A stretch of DNA of 22,161 bases from a virus. A program made the translations under genes and the position numbers. Shown here piece by piece: positions 1 through 9,342 of this stretch (position 1 is its first letter; every line of letters starts with the position of its first letter). The notes beneath the pieces were generated by a model. That model searched no databases and was not told where the DNA came from. It was given only the letters and a program-made list of their open reading frames with translations. The stretch lies in IMG/VR virus record IMGVR_UViG_3300035198_000031, positions 1 to 22,161 of that record; one strand, written 5' to 3'.

Positions 1-3000
1 TACCAGTTGTATAGCTTGTTCATATCATATTCAACTGTACCATATTCAGTATTAAACATTCCCCTCTCTTTTAATTCGGCAACATTTGCATAGTCATTCA
101 TCAAAGCTCGATACTTCTCAAAGGACGCAATCACTCTGGGATCGGTGGCTTTACGAATGCCAGCCATCTGAAGAGTAAATTCTTGCTTGGCTTTTTCATC
201 ATTCCTCATCCATCCAAGGTACTTCTCAATATATTCTCTGGCATTGGCTCTTGTGACACTACGCATCATATCCATCATTTCACCCAACTGCCCAATATAC
301 CGCATGGTGGGATTCGTGGATCGTGTAATATCTCCCAGTAAGTCAAAGGGATTCATTAAGTCACTGAGTCTAAAATGGGTTGCTCTCTCGGCCTGTAGTA
401 GTGAGGTATCAATGGTATCTTTCATTGTGAGCATATTACGAAGAGCCATACCACGCTTATACTTTAAATATTCCTTGTCAAGATCAATTTCACGTCGTGA
501 CTTTATCAAGTATGTAATGGCTTGCTTAGCATGCTTGACTACATCTTTCAAATCATTATAGGTTTTGACATATGCTTCAGGATTTGTAAAAAACCCAAAA
601 GTTGAACTCATGTAAACAGGGTCTTGCCGTTCAATGGGAGTTCTACGCTTAATAATTGGATCAAGAGTTCCAGCCGCATCTGGATGCACCTTTAGTGTCT
701 TGCCTCGGCCACCATACAATTCCAACATTGCATCATAAAGCTGATCTGCAAACTTTGGATCAAGACTGGAATCAACATTGAATTTTACCAGTGTGGGATT
801 TCCCTTATTGTCAAATGTAACCTTGGCTTCCCCACGGATAACTGGTTCAGTATCTGGTGTTGGGATTTTCCCCTCTCTTGATGACAGGAGGTTGAAGTAA
901 TGAGTCTTGGGGGAATCTCTGAAAATAGATATATTTGCCCCCACATCCCCAAACTGGACAGACCTAACCTTCTTGGCATCATGTACTGCAAGCCCGTAGG
1001 GATCAACTCCTGCCTTAGACTTTGCTTCGCTAGTGGCTTCTTTCCTAATACCCACAATGTCATTTAATGACTTTCTGAGATTTACTAGTTCCTTTGTAAT
1101 ATCAGCTATTTCCTGACTGACACGGGCAATTTCATCCTTCTCCAGATATGGCTTCATGTCCTCTCGGATATAGTCCTCTAGAACTTTCTTGTCAGCCTCA
1201 AGCGATAGTATCTTATTTCGTATTGCAGCCGCTTGGGTATTTGCTTCCTTGGTTAGAGCCTGGGATGAGCTTTTTGTACCCAATGATGCTTTCTTGACGA
1301 TTTCAGCTGCATCCACACTCTCTGTGGGAGTAAAGGGTGCAATGGGAGGAGGCTCTGGAGTTTCATATTTAGTGAGTAGTGCTTTTAGTACATCCTCATC
1401 AGCTACTCCCTGTTCTTTAAGTAACTCAGCATCTGACTTTTCAACAATGGGCTTTTTGGTACGAGTGACTGGTTTTTCATATCCTACATCGGCCAAGAAT
1501 GTCTCTAACTGCCCGCGGTTCCAATTCCTTATCTCTTTTTCCTTCAACCCAAAATCCTCAATCAACATTCTCTTCTCGGCTTCCGTAATGGGTTGACTAC
1601 TATCTTTCGTGGGCAATGTGGGTTCTGGTAATTCAGTCTCGGGAACATATTTACCAGCTGCTTCAGCCTTCTTGATTTCTTCAATTTCCTGTTGCAGTTC
1701 TGCAATAGTACGCCTTATATCCTTCTTCTCTTTTTCGGTTAGCTTGGCTGGTTCGACAATCTTAGTGCCAATCTTGCGTTCTTCAAGGGGAGCTTTTACT
1801 TCTCCCAATCGTATTCTGAGGTTACGAATCTGCTCTTCTCTGGCTGCAATGTCCCTTGCAGCAGATGGCATTTCAGGTTCAGATGCAGTGGGCTTGGCTA
1901 CTGGAATAGGTTCGGCTACTTTTGCTTCAGGTCGGGGTTCTACGGCCTCTGGGGTTTTACGGAGAATTGATATATTACCACTGCGCAGTACACTAACATC
2001 TGATGCAGGCAGTTTCTCACCAATGATTCTATCAACCAACTCAGGCTTTAGCCGTCTGATTTGGCTCTCGCTGTATCCAAGATCCATCAACGCCTTAACA
2101 TCCGCAGGTGTTTTACCAGTTATTGCAGGAACCGCTTCCTCGGCTTTTGCGACTTCTGCTGGTGCTTCGGTAACTTTTGGTACTTTAGGGGCTTTAGCGA
2201 CTCTTGCTTTCTTGGCACTTTCCTGTACACTCTTTATAGCAGATTCTATCTCTTTGATATTTCTACTTATTTCAATAATAGTATTCCTTATCTCTTTCTT
2301 ATCAGCCGCATCTTTGGTTCTTTTCAATTCATCCTGCCATTCCCTTCGGCTTGTTAGTTGCTCATCACGCAATCTATTTAACTCTTCAAGCGATAGTGCT
2401 TTCAATGCAGGAGCTTCAATAGGTACTCCTTCTTTTGGAGCTATTGGTACTGCAGGAGCTTCTCGTGGAGGTACAACAGCTGGAGCAGTAACTTCAGGAG
2501 TTACAGGAGCTTCTGGTGCTGTAGGAACTTCAGGGGCTGCAGCCGGAGCAGCAACTTCGGGGGCTTTTGTAACTTCAGGAGGTGCAATCTTGGCCTTCTT
2601 TAGCTCAGCCTCTCTTTCCTTAATCTCCGAACGCAACTCCTTGATTCTACTCTGAATTTCGCTCAATGAATTACGAACAAATGTCTTCTCTTTGCTGGTC
2701 TTGGCCACATCAAGCAACTTGCGGACTTCAGTTAGTGATTTCCTTTCAGCAGCCAATTGTGATCTAAGACGAAGTATCTGTTCGGTGGGTTCAACTGGAG
2801 TTGTAGCTGCCTCTGTAACTTCAGCCGTCTCTGGTTCTCCGGCAATAGCTTCCTTTCGTGCTTTGGCTTCCCGTAACTTGCTAACTTGCTCACGAAGCTC
2901 AGATGCCCTATTGGCGTCCAGAGTTACACGCAATTCGGCTTCTAAATCCTCAAGCGTGGGTTTCTTGGGGAACTTACCAGCCTTCTTAACAACTAGCTTC

Positions 3001-4295
3001 CATTGATCGCCAACCTTCTCTGGATTACTCAAAGATTCAAGGTCGATAATATAATCTTTTGGCTTTGCATTCTCTTTAATCAAAAACTCTAAATCGCCCA
3101 AGTTCAATAAATCCAAGGCTTCGGGATCAAATCCACGTTTTACTAGAGTATTAGTAAGGCTTTTGTACTTTGCATATACAGCCGCCTGAGTTGCTTCTTG
3201 TGCACGGGTAATATCACGAGGGCGAACTTCCCCTTCATACAAATCAGCCCCCCATGCTTCAAGACCAACTGGAAACTCAGGTGGGGTAGGTCGTGTTGGG
3301 GGTGCAACTTCGGTAGGTATGGGCTGTGCTCCAGGTGCAACTTCAGTAGGTGCAGTAAGGGGTTCTTCTGGTGCAACTCTAGTTGCTTCTTGAGCTGCCC
3401 GCATTGACTCTCTGATAGTTGTAGGAGCGGGTGTTCTACTGCGGTATATTGCTAAACGTTGTTCAAAAGTCGTATTCCTTAAATCTTCAGGAGTCCATCC
3501 TTTACGATATAGCCTTCTAGTAACTGCAGCATCACCTGGCCCAGATATAAATCCAAAGGCAAATTGTGTCAAACCTGATTCAGCTAGCTCTTCCTTAGTA
3601 GGCAATCTTCCTTCACGGACTAAAGTACTGATAGTTTCTGCACCAACCCCTGCTGCTCCCAAAGCAGGTGCTCGAATGAAGCGGGATGCAGGAGCTAAGG
3701 CTTTATAAGTTTTACCAATTCCTGCTCCAAGTAATCCTTCAGTAACTACCTCTTTTGGCCCTCCTCCAGCAGCATATGCATGAAATGCACCCAAACCCCC
3801 CATTGCAGCAGGCATGGGTACGCGTAGAGCATGAGCAGCCATTAGCTCAGTTACTCCAGTTGCAGTCCCTCCAATTATCCTTCCAACACGGTATGCTATA
3901 TCATCCGGATCGCCAGTTTCCATCACATCGGGAGTTAAGGTTTTCTTTAGATTCTCAAACAGTCCACCTTTTTCTAGTCCAGTGGCTTTGCTGATAGAAG
4001 TTGCCATACGATCTAGTCCTGCAAGGAACCGTGCAGGCTCACCCTTTACTTGATCCCAAAATCCCTTTAACGCCTGCCCAATGTGGGACTTCCCTGTAGG
4101 GGCTTGGGTAGTTCCAACTTCTGGAGATGTTACCATTCCCATAGCTTGACGGAAGTCATCCACTGTGGGTGTATAGGAAGGTCTTGCGGATGCCTTCTCT
4201 TTCTCCTCTTCTTCCTCTTCAGCACGAACAGTGGGAGTTGTGGGTTCCGGACGTATTGGTTCAGTTAGTACTGGTAAATCTGCAATACTTGCCAT
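1..4295 (-). CDS. Very large multi-domain virion/ejection-type protein, 3' end outside window
   Basis: The reading frame is open for 1431 codons from ATG at 4295 to the window edge, so the C-terminus is missing. A GAGGT ribosome site overlaps the stop of the upstream gene. Residues 1-60 are acidic and proline-rich. Residues about 120-240 are Ala/Gly-rich and could be amphipathic or membrane-active. The middle (about 440-1080) alternates Ala/Pro/Glu-rich linkers with long charged helices that look like coiled coils. Four copies of a 19-residue motif starting with Gly and having Ile/Leu at position 7 occur at residues 266, 388, 740 and 916. The visible C-terminal part is a mixed then helical region. 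It is last in a set of three rising-size genes, as T7 gp16 is, so an internal virion protein ejected into the cell is the best guess. A 'polyvalent' protein carrying host-takeover domains is an alternative. No catalytic motif was recognised. Confidence 0.85.
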   Translation of the reverse strand, partial: MASIADLPVLTEPIRPEPTTPTVRAEEEEEEKEKASARPSYTPTVDDFRQAMGMVTSPEVGTTQAPTGKSHIGQALKGFWDQVKGEPARFLAGLDRMATSISKATGLEKGGLFENLKKTLTPDVMETGDPDDIAYRVGRIIGGTATGVTELMAAHALRVPMPAAMGGLGAFHAYAAGGGPKEVVTEGLLGAGIGKTYKALAPASRFIRAPALGAAGVGAETISTLVREGRLPTKEELAESGLTQFAFGFISGPGDAAVTRRLYRKGWTPEDLRNTTFEQRLAIYRSRTPAPTTIRESMRAAQEATRVAPEEPLTAPTEVAPGAQPIPTEVAPPTRPTPPEFPVGLEAWGADLYEGEVRPRDITRAQEATQAAVYAKYKSLTNTLVKRGFDPEALDLLNLGDLEFLIKENAKPKDYIIDLESLSNPEKVGDQWKLVVKKAGKFPKKPTLEDLEAELRVTLDANRASELREQVSKLREAKARKEAIAGEPETAEVTEAATTPVEPTEQILRLRSQLAAERKSLTEVRKLLDVAKTSKEKTFVRNSLSEIQSRIKELRSEIKEREAELKKAKIAPPEVTKAPEVAAPAAAPEVPTAPEAPVTPEVTAPAVVPPREAPAVPIAPKEGVPIEAPALKALSLEELNRLRDEQLTSRREWQDELKRTKDAADKKEIRNTIIEISRNIKEIESAIKSVQESAKKARVAKAPKVPKVTEAPAEVAKAEEAVPAITGKTPADVKALMDLGYSESQIRRLKPELVDRIIGEKLPASDVSVLRSGNISILRKTPEAVEPRPEAKVAEPIPVAKPTASEPEMPSAARDIAAREEQIRNLRIRLGEVKAPLEERKIGTKIVEPAKLTEKEKKDIRRTIAELQQEIEEIKKAEAAGKYVPETELPEPTLPTKDSSQPITEAEKRMLIEDFGLKEKEIRNWNRGQLETFLADVGYEKPVTRTKKPIVEKSDAELLKEQGVADEDVLKALLTKYETPEPPPIAPFTPTESVDAAEIVKKASLGTKSSSQALTKEANTQAAAIRNKILSLEADKKVLEDYIREDMKPYLEKDEIARVSQEIADITKELVNLRKSLNDIVGIRKEATSEAKSKAGVDPYGLAVHDAKKVRSVQFGDVGANISIFRDSPKTHYFNLLSSREGKIPTPDTEPVIRGEAKVTFDNKGNPTLVKFNVDSSLDPKFADQLYDAMLELYGGRGKTLKVHPDAAGTLDPIIKRRTPIERQDPVYMSSTFGFFTNPEAYVKTYNDLKDVVKHAKQAITYLIKSRREIDLDKEYLKYKRGMALRNMLTMKDTIDTSLLQAERATHFRLSDLMNPFDLLGDITRSTNPTMRYIGQLGEMMDMMRSVTRANAREYIEKYLGWMRNDEKAKQEFTLQMAGIRKATDPRVIASFEKYRALMNDYANVAELKERGMFNTEYGTVEYDMNKLYNW
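1494..1550 (-). repeat. Copy 4 of 19-residue protein motif
   Basis: Residues 916-934 read GLKEKEIRNWNRGQLETFL. It shares the G, the I-R pair at positions 7-8 and the terminal hydrophobics with copy 3. Confidence 0.55.
2022..2078 (-). repeat. Copy 3 of 19-residue protein motif
   Basis: Residues 740-758 read GYSESQIRRLKPELVDRII. It lies between two Ala/Pro-rich coiled-coil blocks and aligns without gaps to the other copies. Confidence 0.55.
3078..3134 (-). repeat. Copy 2 of 19-residue protein motif
   Basis: Residues 388-406 read GFDPEALDLLNLGDLEFLI. It aligns without gaps to copy 1, sharing G at 1, an aromatic at 2, P at 4, E at 5 and L at 7. Confidence 0.5.
3444..3500 (-). repeat. Copy 1 of 19-residue protein motif
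   Basis: Residues 266-284 of the large protein read GWTPEDLRNTTFEQRLAIY. The pattern shared with the other three copies is G-(aromatic or L)-x4-(I/L)-(R/D), then a second hydrophobic stretch about 10 residues later, like a short helix-turn-helix. Confidence 0.55.
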
Positions 4296-4302
4296 AATTA
4301 CC

Positions 4303-6243
4303 TCACTTTTTAGTTGCTGGTGAAGTTCCCATCTTTCTATGTTGGATTACTACATTCACAAATGCCTCGATTGATGGCAACCCTTTTGTCTGTGTGAGAT
4401 TATAGAAGCCAACTATTTCTTCATCGGTCAAAGGTGGCATATTTTTCCTTCTCAGACTTTCATCTACTCTGGCAATATAATTGCCATATAGTTTTCTAGC
4501 AGATGCTACTCCAAGTCGGAGAGCCTGATCTATTGTTGGTGTTTGTGCCTTTGGACTTTTAAGTTTTATGCTTTGCTCAGTGTTTATTTGATTCAAAATC
4601 TCTTGTTTCTGGTTAGCTGTAGATCCCATTTGATCCACACCCAATCCTACAATGTCTGGAGGCAATCCTCCTGCATGGACAACTCTTTTGGTTTCACTAT
4701 ACAATACATTATCTGGAGAAAGCCCGTAAGTGTTTGTAAATTCTTCATACTTTTTGGGGTCAATAAGGCTTTCCTTGGCTTCACGAATTATCTTAGTAGC
4801 TTCTTTTTCCTTAGCTGCTGTTTTAGCAGTCTCTTCTGCTTCCCTCTCACCAAACATTCCATATGCAGGAAAATGCTGTGTTGCAGCAAAGGTATATAAG
4901 TACGGGGCTATACGATTCCATTGGCTGGATGGCAATTTCTTTCTCAATTCAGCAATGTTATTTATTGTCTCTTGCTTCTTATATTCTTCTTCCCAGTGTC
5001 TGCCTTGCGTGAATACATTGTATTGTCCTAGCTGTCTTTGCCACTCAGCAGCCTCTGCAACATTGTTCTTTTTCAAAGCATCAGTAATCTTTTTCTTGAA
5101 GAAGTATTCAGGTTCAATAGCATGGGAGGGTATTTGCCCCGTCCATGCAAAAATCTCCATATCTTCCGGAGTAGTTAGACCAAGTTTGGGGGCAAGATCC
5201 CTAAGAAAATCAGCTTTGGTTTTCATCTTGTCTAGCTCAACCTGTGTCGGATCTACAGCAATCTTATACTTTTTAGTCTTTGGATCATACAAATGTTTCA
5301 CATCTTCCGGAGCAATGCCCCGCAATCTTGCAATTTCTGCCAATACAGGAGGATCATTAATTATTTGTTGGTGAGCATCAACCAAAGTCTGCAAAAAATG
5401 TAATCTATCAGATATTGCTCGGTTTTCAGCTTCCCTTCGTAAATCCATAGCCTTGCTTAGTGCATTGAATCTATTAATTCTCTCTTGCTGAGTAGCAGCC
5501 TGACCTTTTTCCCAATCAAGCCTTCTTTGAGCCTCCCGTTGCTGCCACAACTTTATCGGATCATAGCCCGCTGCCCTAGCCCCCATTAATGCCAGTACTT
5601 GCCAAATATCAGGCTTCTGGGGTGTATAAGGCTGCCATGTTTGTCCAGGAGGGAATGTAGATTCGTACAAACGCTGGTATTCTGATGCCCAATCCACAGG
5701 ACGTAGTGGTTCCCATGTGGGGAGTGTGGGGGGTGCAGCAGCTTCTCGTTCAGCTTGAGTAGGGAATTCAGGCTCGGGGTATGCAGGTACCATATATTCT
5801 GGAGGCACGGAAGCAGGAAATGGTAATCCCATTTCACTCATCCTCTGAGACAACTCTTCAGGCGTAACTGGTGTTCCAGGTACATATTCTGTGGGTACAG
5901 TAGCAGGGGGTACAATTGTGGGGGACGTTCTAGGTGCAGGAGCAACTGGAGCAGCCTGACGCTGTCTTGGAGTCGGAGTGGTTTTGGGTTGTATTGGAGG
6001 AACAGAAGGAGCAGGAACTGAGGTCGTAGTAGGTGCCGGAGCTGGGGGTAAAATGGGCAATGGGCTAAATGGACTGGCAGGAGATGTGGGAATACCAAGT
6101 TCCCGCATCAATAACAAATCAGCGTCAGTTAATGGCCTATCTGGAAATACTTCTCTAGAAGTAATTGGGGGAACATTAATTACTCCTGGAGATTCCTCCG
6201 GCTCTCCATACAATGAGTAATCAGGAAATTTAAATACTGCCAT
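4303..6243 (-). CDS. Proline-rich, helical internal virion/ejection-type protein (646 aa)
   Basis: Starts at ATG 6243 with an AAGGAGG site about 8 bases upstream. Residues about 45-190 are very rich in Pro, Ala and Thr and are surely a disordered linker. Residues about 210-620 are mostly charged, predicted-helical sequence with few Cys and no signal peptide or membrane segment that I can see. It sits between a Gly/Ala-rich 386-residue protein and a protein of more than 1431 residues; size and order match the middle member of podovirus ejection sets (T7 gp15, P22 gp20). I recognise no sequence motif of those families, so the role is from context only. Its stop is 8 bases before the next start and overlaps that gene's ribosome site. 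Confidence 0.85.
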   Translation of the reverse strand: MAVFKFPDYSLYGEPEESPGVINVPPITSREVFPDRPLTDADLLLMRELGIPTSPASPFSPLPILPPAPAPTTTSVPAPSVPPIQPKTTPTPRQRQAAPVAPAPRTSPTIVPPATVPTEYVPGTPVTPEELSQRMSEMGLPFPASVPPEYMVPAYPEPEFPTQAEREAAAPPTLPTWEPLRPVDWASEYQRLYESTFPPGQTWQPYTPQKPDIWQVLALMGARAAGYDPIKLWQQREAQRRLDWEKGQAATQQERINRFNALSKAMDLRREAENRAISDRLHFLQTLVDAHQQIINDPPVLAEIARLRGIAPEDVKHLYDPKTKKYKIAVDPTQVELDKMKTKADFLRDLAPKLGLTTPEDMEIFAWTGQIPSHAIEPEYFFKKKITDALKKNNVAEAAEWQRQLGQYNVFTQGRHWEEEYKKQETINNIAELRKKLPSSQWNRIAPYLYTFAATQHFPAYGMFGEREAEETAKTAAKEKEATKIIREAKESLIDPKKYEEFTNTYGLSPDNVLYSETKRVVHAGGLPPDIVGLGVDQMGSTANQKQEILNQINTEQSIKLKSPKAQTPTIDQALRLGVASARKLYGNYIARVDESLRRKNMPPLTDEEIVGFYNLTQTKGLPSIEAFVNVVIQHRKMGTSPATKK

Positions 6244-6255
6244 AGAGGTTCCTCC

Positions 6256-7416
6256 TTACAAAGCTAATAATGCCGCAGCGCCACCAGCCATACTACCAAG
6301 CCCACTCAAAAGACTTCCAATATTGAATCCTCCTCCGCCGCCACCAGCAGCTTTGCCAAATTGTCTCATAAGAGCTTCAACTCTGTTTTGTTCCCAAGGA
6401 TTGGGTATAGATCGGATGTATTCCATTATGGGTATCATTGCTGCCTGCTGAGACAGCCAGTCTTGGAATACTCTCTCTTGCTCTCGTCTGGGCGCCCACT
6501 GTGCTTGTAGCATTTGTGGTAGCAATACTCCAGGTGCGCCAATGGCTTCTAAAGCCGCCCGTCCTCCGGCTCGCCTCTCTTGCATTGCCTGTAATGCAGC
6601 CGCAAGGTTTTGAGCAGCTGCAGTCTGGCGCATTTGTGCGGCCTGCTGACGAATAGCAGCTTCTTGGGGAAGAATCTGTGCTAGCATATTTTGATATAAT
6701 TCCTGTGCCCCAACTTGTCGCCTCCCAGACAATCCTAACCGACCACCCATTGCCTGCTCAGCTTGCCGTGCCCACTGGTCAGGCAACATGGCTCGAATTT
6801 GCTGGTATGGCCCAAGGGCAGCCTGTATCTCACTACCAGGGTAGAAGTATTGCCATCCTTCTCTTCCCAAACTACCTACCCATCCCTGCTCAGCTGGCAG
6901 CTGAGCATAGCCTCCACTTTTAGCCAACTGCTGCAATTGGGCTAAAGCCGCAGGCGTATACTGCCCCATAAATTCTGTAGCTTGTTTTGCAGTTTGTTTC
7001 TCAATATCTGTCATCTTGCCAATAGGCCCAGCTTGCAGCCCGCCAGCATATTCTTCAGGCAGAGTACGTTGTTTTTTACCCTTACCAACAGTACCCCTCT
7101 GGGCAAGGGTAAGTGTATCCATAGCACTTTTGAGGGCTGGATACCACCTACTCCATCGTACAGCAGGTTCGGCATATCTGCTATATAGATCCGATGGTAC
7201 ACTAACTCCTCTACCACCCCCACCTTGACCCATAGCACCACCGAACAATGACGATAGTCCACCTAGCAAACCACCAACCCCACCAAGAACTTTTGACCAA
7301 TCAGTTTTACCACCCAAAGAATTCAAGAAAGATTGGTATGAAGGGTATCCGGCATTAGACAACATAGCTTGCCCTAATTCATAATCATAACCTGTTGCTG
7401 CATCCCAACCGTCCAT
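6256..7416 (-). CDS. Gly/Ala-rich internal virion-type protein (386 aa)
   Basis: Starts at ATG 7416 after a G-rich ribosome site (AGGGGGT). Residues about 43-70 form a Gly-rich hydrophobic stretch (repeated G-L-x-G) and the last 30 residues are again Gly-rich and hydrophobic. Between them lies a Gln/Ala-rich helical region (about 170-330). Short glycine-rich hydrophobic ends around a helical core are common in small ejection proteins that insert into host membranes (T7 gp14, P22 gp7 type). It is the first of three rising-size genes that likely form one ejection set. No homologue is recognised with certainty; a tail-length or minor head protein is possible. Confidence 0.82.
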   Translation of the reverse strand: MDGWDAATGYDYELGQAMLSNAGYPSYQSFLNSLGGKTDWSKVLGGVGGLLGGLSSLFGGAMGQGGGGRGVSVPSDLYSRYAEPAVRWSRWYPALKSAMDTLTLAQRGTVGKGKKQRTLPEEYAGGLQAGPIGKMTDIEKQTAKQATEFMGQYTPAALAQLQQLAKSGGYAQLPAEQGWVGSLGREGWQYFYPGSEIQAALGPYQQIRAMLPDQWARQAEQAMGGRLGLSGRRQVGAQELYQNMLAQILPQEAAIRQQAAQMRQTAAAQNLAAALQAMQERRAGGRAALEAIGAPGVLLPQMLQAQWAPRREQERVFQDWLSQQAAMIPIMEYIRSIPNPWEQNRVEALMRQFGKAAGGGGGGFNIGSLLSGLGSMAGGAAALLAL

Positions 7417-7429
7417 ATGTACCCCCTGT

Positions 7430-7771
7430 TTAAATGATAATTATATTACCACTCACACTGGCTGTATTGCAACGCAAATAGAGAGTGGCACTTGTGTTCG
7501 ACGTTGAGCCATCGTAAAAGTTTCCCGTAGCCGTCTGACTAACAACAATATATCCCATGGGCACTCGACCCAAGCTATGGCTGATTGAAAATTCAGTATT
7601 TGGTGTAATTGGTGTACCAAATGCTTTGTAATCACAAAAGACATTTTCAGGTGTTCCCTCACGTACTATTTCAATGGAGTTCACTGCAGTCACAAGTGTG
7701 CGAAGCATTTCATTCAGCTTATACAGCCCACTCTGGTCAAACTTTTCAATACGTCCATGTGCTACTTTCAT
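7430..7771 (-). CDS. Small tail/fibre-associated protein (113 aa)
   Basis: The ATG at 7771 overlaps the stop of the upstream gene by four bases (ATGA), which suggests translational coupling. Residues 1-40 look helical. The rest is beta-type with a stretch H-S-L-G-R-V-P-x-G-Y-I-V-V (about 86-98), a pattern I associate with small beta-rich tail proteins of phages, and the chain ends in four isoleucines. It lies between the large beta-rich tail protein and the internal-protein genes. The exact role is unknown. Confidence 0.78.
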   Translation of the reverse strand: MKVAHGRIEKFDQSGLYKLNEMLRTLVTAVNSIEIVREGTPENVFCDYKAFGTPITPNTEFSISHSLGRVPMGYIVVSQTATGNFYDGSTSNTSATLYLRCNTASVSGNIIII

Positions 7772-9342
7772 ACCAACGTCCGCCCTTTAGGCAAATAGTC
7801 AATTACTACACGGTGCAGTGTCCATGGCCTTGTACCCTGAACATCAAATGCAAATGCCCTTACATACTTTGTGAAGTTGACACGTCGCTCAAGCAAGTTA
7901 TTTGTTCCACACATAGTCACTGTATATGCCGATCCAGCAGCCGTACTTGGTTCAATCCAGTCCTTGTATATTGTAACTTGAGCCGACATAGATTCAGTTG
8001 TAGATTGCCTATCAAACAAAGCCGACAGCCTTGTTATTCGTTTGTTGTTTACCGAACTCCCAAAATCCATCCATATACTTCGCCATATACTGTTGAATTG
8101 CTTCCCATTGTCTGTATCTATATCACCAAATTGGTAAAGAGTTCGACCATATAGAGCAAGAAGCAACTGGCTTGATTTAGCTCCAATTTGTTCACCAATG
8201 ATAAAGTCATAGGAATTATATGGATCTGGAAAATTAGCATATATAATGTTTTCTCCCCAAGCTACTGCTCCAATAGCATCACAGGCTAAATCGTAAATTG
8301 ACCAACTTCCCAGCATCAAATCATAAACATAAACACGATTCTTTGTATCCGAACCATCTTCAGCAATAGATACCCAAATTTGCTGATGTTTTTCATAATA
8401 TACTACTTCAGATATACTTGCTGCATTATGATTGAAATGTAACAAGAACCTATCCCTAACTTTATCTGATAGGTAAGTGATAGTATTTCCATCATATGAA
8501 TACAGACCATCATTGGCCAGAAAGTACAATATTCCACGTACTTCCACTACAGCACGAGGCCCCACACACCCAACATGGGTGCTTACTCTAACAAAGTCAA
8601 ATAACAGGCTACCTCCAACCCATTGAACGTTAAAGATTTTATTATACTTGAACACAACCAGCACATCACGAAGCATCTTCATGGCGGTAATAGAGTCGCC
8701 ATCATCGGGATCTAAATCCAAGTAGTAAGAATCTGGCCATGTCCATTTATCCCCAACTTGATTCCAGTACACACGGGAATGTTGCCTAATACCACTTACA
8801 AGTACATTGCCCAAGAATATATATCCATACCATGTTGCTAATGTTTTAGACCCACTGGGTGCTCCACTAAGATAAGTTGGAATATCTGATGTATTGCCAT
8901 TCCAAATCCATGGGCACATGTCACTCCCACAGATAAAGACTCCAGATCCCTCATATGTCGAAACACCAACATTAGAAGCTGAAGTTGTCCACCATCCCGT
9001 AGGGCCGGCTGTAGATGCACACAATATCCTAGTTAAAGTAGCCGGACTGCCAAACAATGAGTATATTTCCCCGCTTACACCAGTTGAAGCAGGATATGTA
9101 AACACAAGAGTATAATCCTTATTTTGGTAATCTGTAAATTGCCCAATTCGGCAAATGTTGTTGCCAGTAGCTACCACAGCCGAAGAACTGACGGTAGCAT
9201 ATCCCATGCGCCTGCTGACTGTCCCCCTGGGATAAAATTCAACATTGTATGCACATGTGGCATCAGTGATTGCCAGTTGTACCTTGCTCGACACTGCATT
9301 GCTATGTAGTCCGCCAACAAATTTATCAATCACTAAAAGCAT
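7768..9342 (-). CDS. Large beta-rich tail/connector protein, beta-propeller-like (524 aa)
   Basis: Starts at ATG 9342 and overlaps the end of the upstream fibre gene by 10 bases. The sequence is almost all beta: repeated hydrophobic strands with Trp/Tyr and Gly-Asp turns. An N-terminal segment (about residues 31-48) has the N-V-x-F-Y-P-x-G-T-V pattern and the middle (about 285-310) has G-x-L-Y-F-L-A-N-D-G-L-Y. These patterns are typical of a family of podovirus tail or head-closure proteins (P22 gp10-like stabilisation proteins). A tail-hub or neck component is likely. Assignment rests on these patterns and on position after the adaptor and fibre genes. Confidence 0.85.
   Translation of the reverse strand: MLLVIDKFVGGLHSNAVSSKVQLAITDATCAYNVEFYPRGTVSRRMGYATVSSSAVVATGNNICRIGQFTDYQNKDYTLVFTYPASTGVSGEIYSLFGSPATLTRILCASTAGPTGWWTTSASNVGVSTYEGSGVFICGSDMCPWIWNGNTSDIPTYLSGAPSGSKTLATWYGYIFLGNVLVSGIRQHSRVYWNQVGDKWTWPDSYYLDLDPDDGDSITAMKMLRDVLVVFKYNKIFNVQWVGGSLLFDFVRVSTHVGCVGPRAVVEVRGILYFLANDGLYSYDGNTITYLSDKVRDRFLLHFNHNAASISEVVYYEKHQQIWVSIAEDGSDTKNRVYVYDLMLGSWSIYDLACDAIGAVAWGENIIYANFPDPYNSYDFIIGEQIGAKSSQLLLALYGRTLYQFGDIDTDNGKQFNSIWRSIWMDFGSSVNNKRITRLSALFDRQSTTESMSAQVTIYKDWIEPSTAAGSAYTVTMCGTNNLLERRVNFTKYVRAFAFDVQGTRPWTLHRVVIDYLPKGRTLV

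Noticed and set aside
1609-2655. Long plus-strand open frame rich in Ser, Ala and Ile
   Set aside because: It is the complement of the Ala/Pro/Glu-rich coding frame of the giant minus-strand protein, which is open across the whole region with a clear start and ribosome site.
4730-5374. Plus-strand open frame of 214 codons
   Set aside because: It lies wholly inside the 646-residue minus-strand gene and has no ribosome site or recognisable motif.
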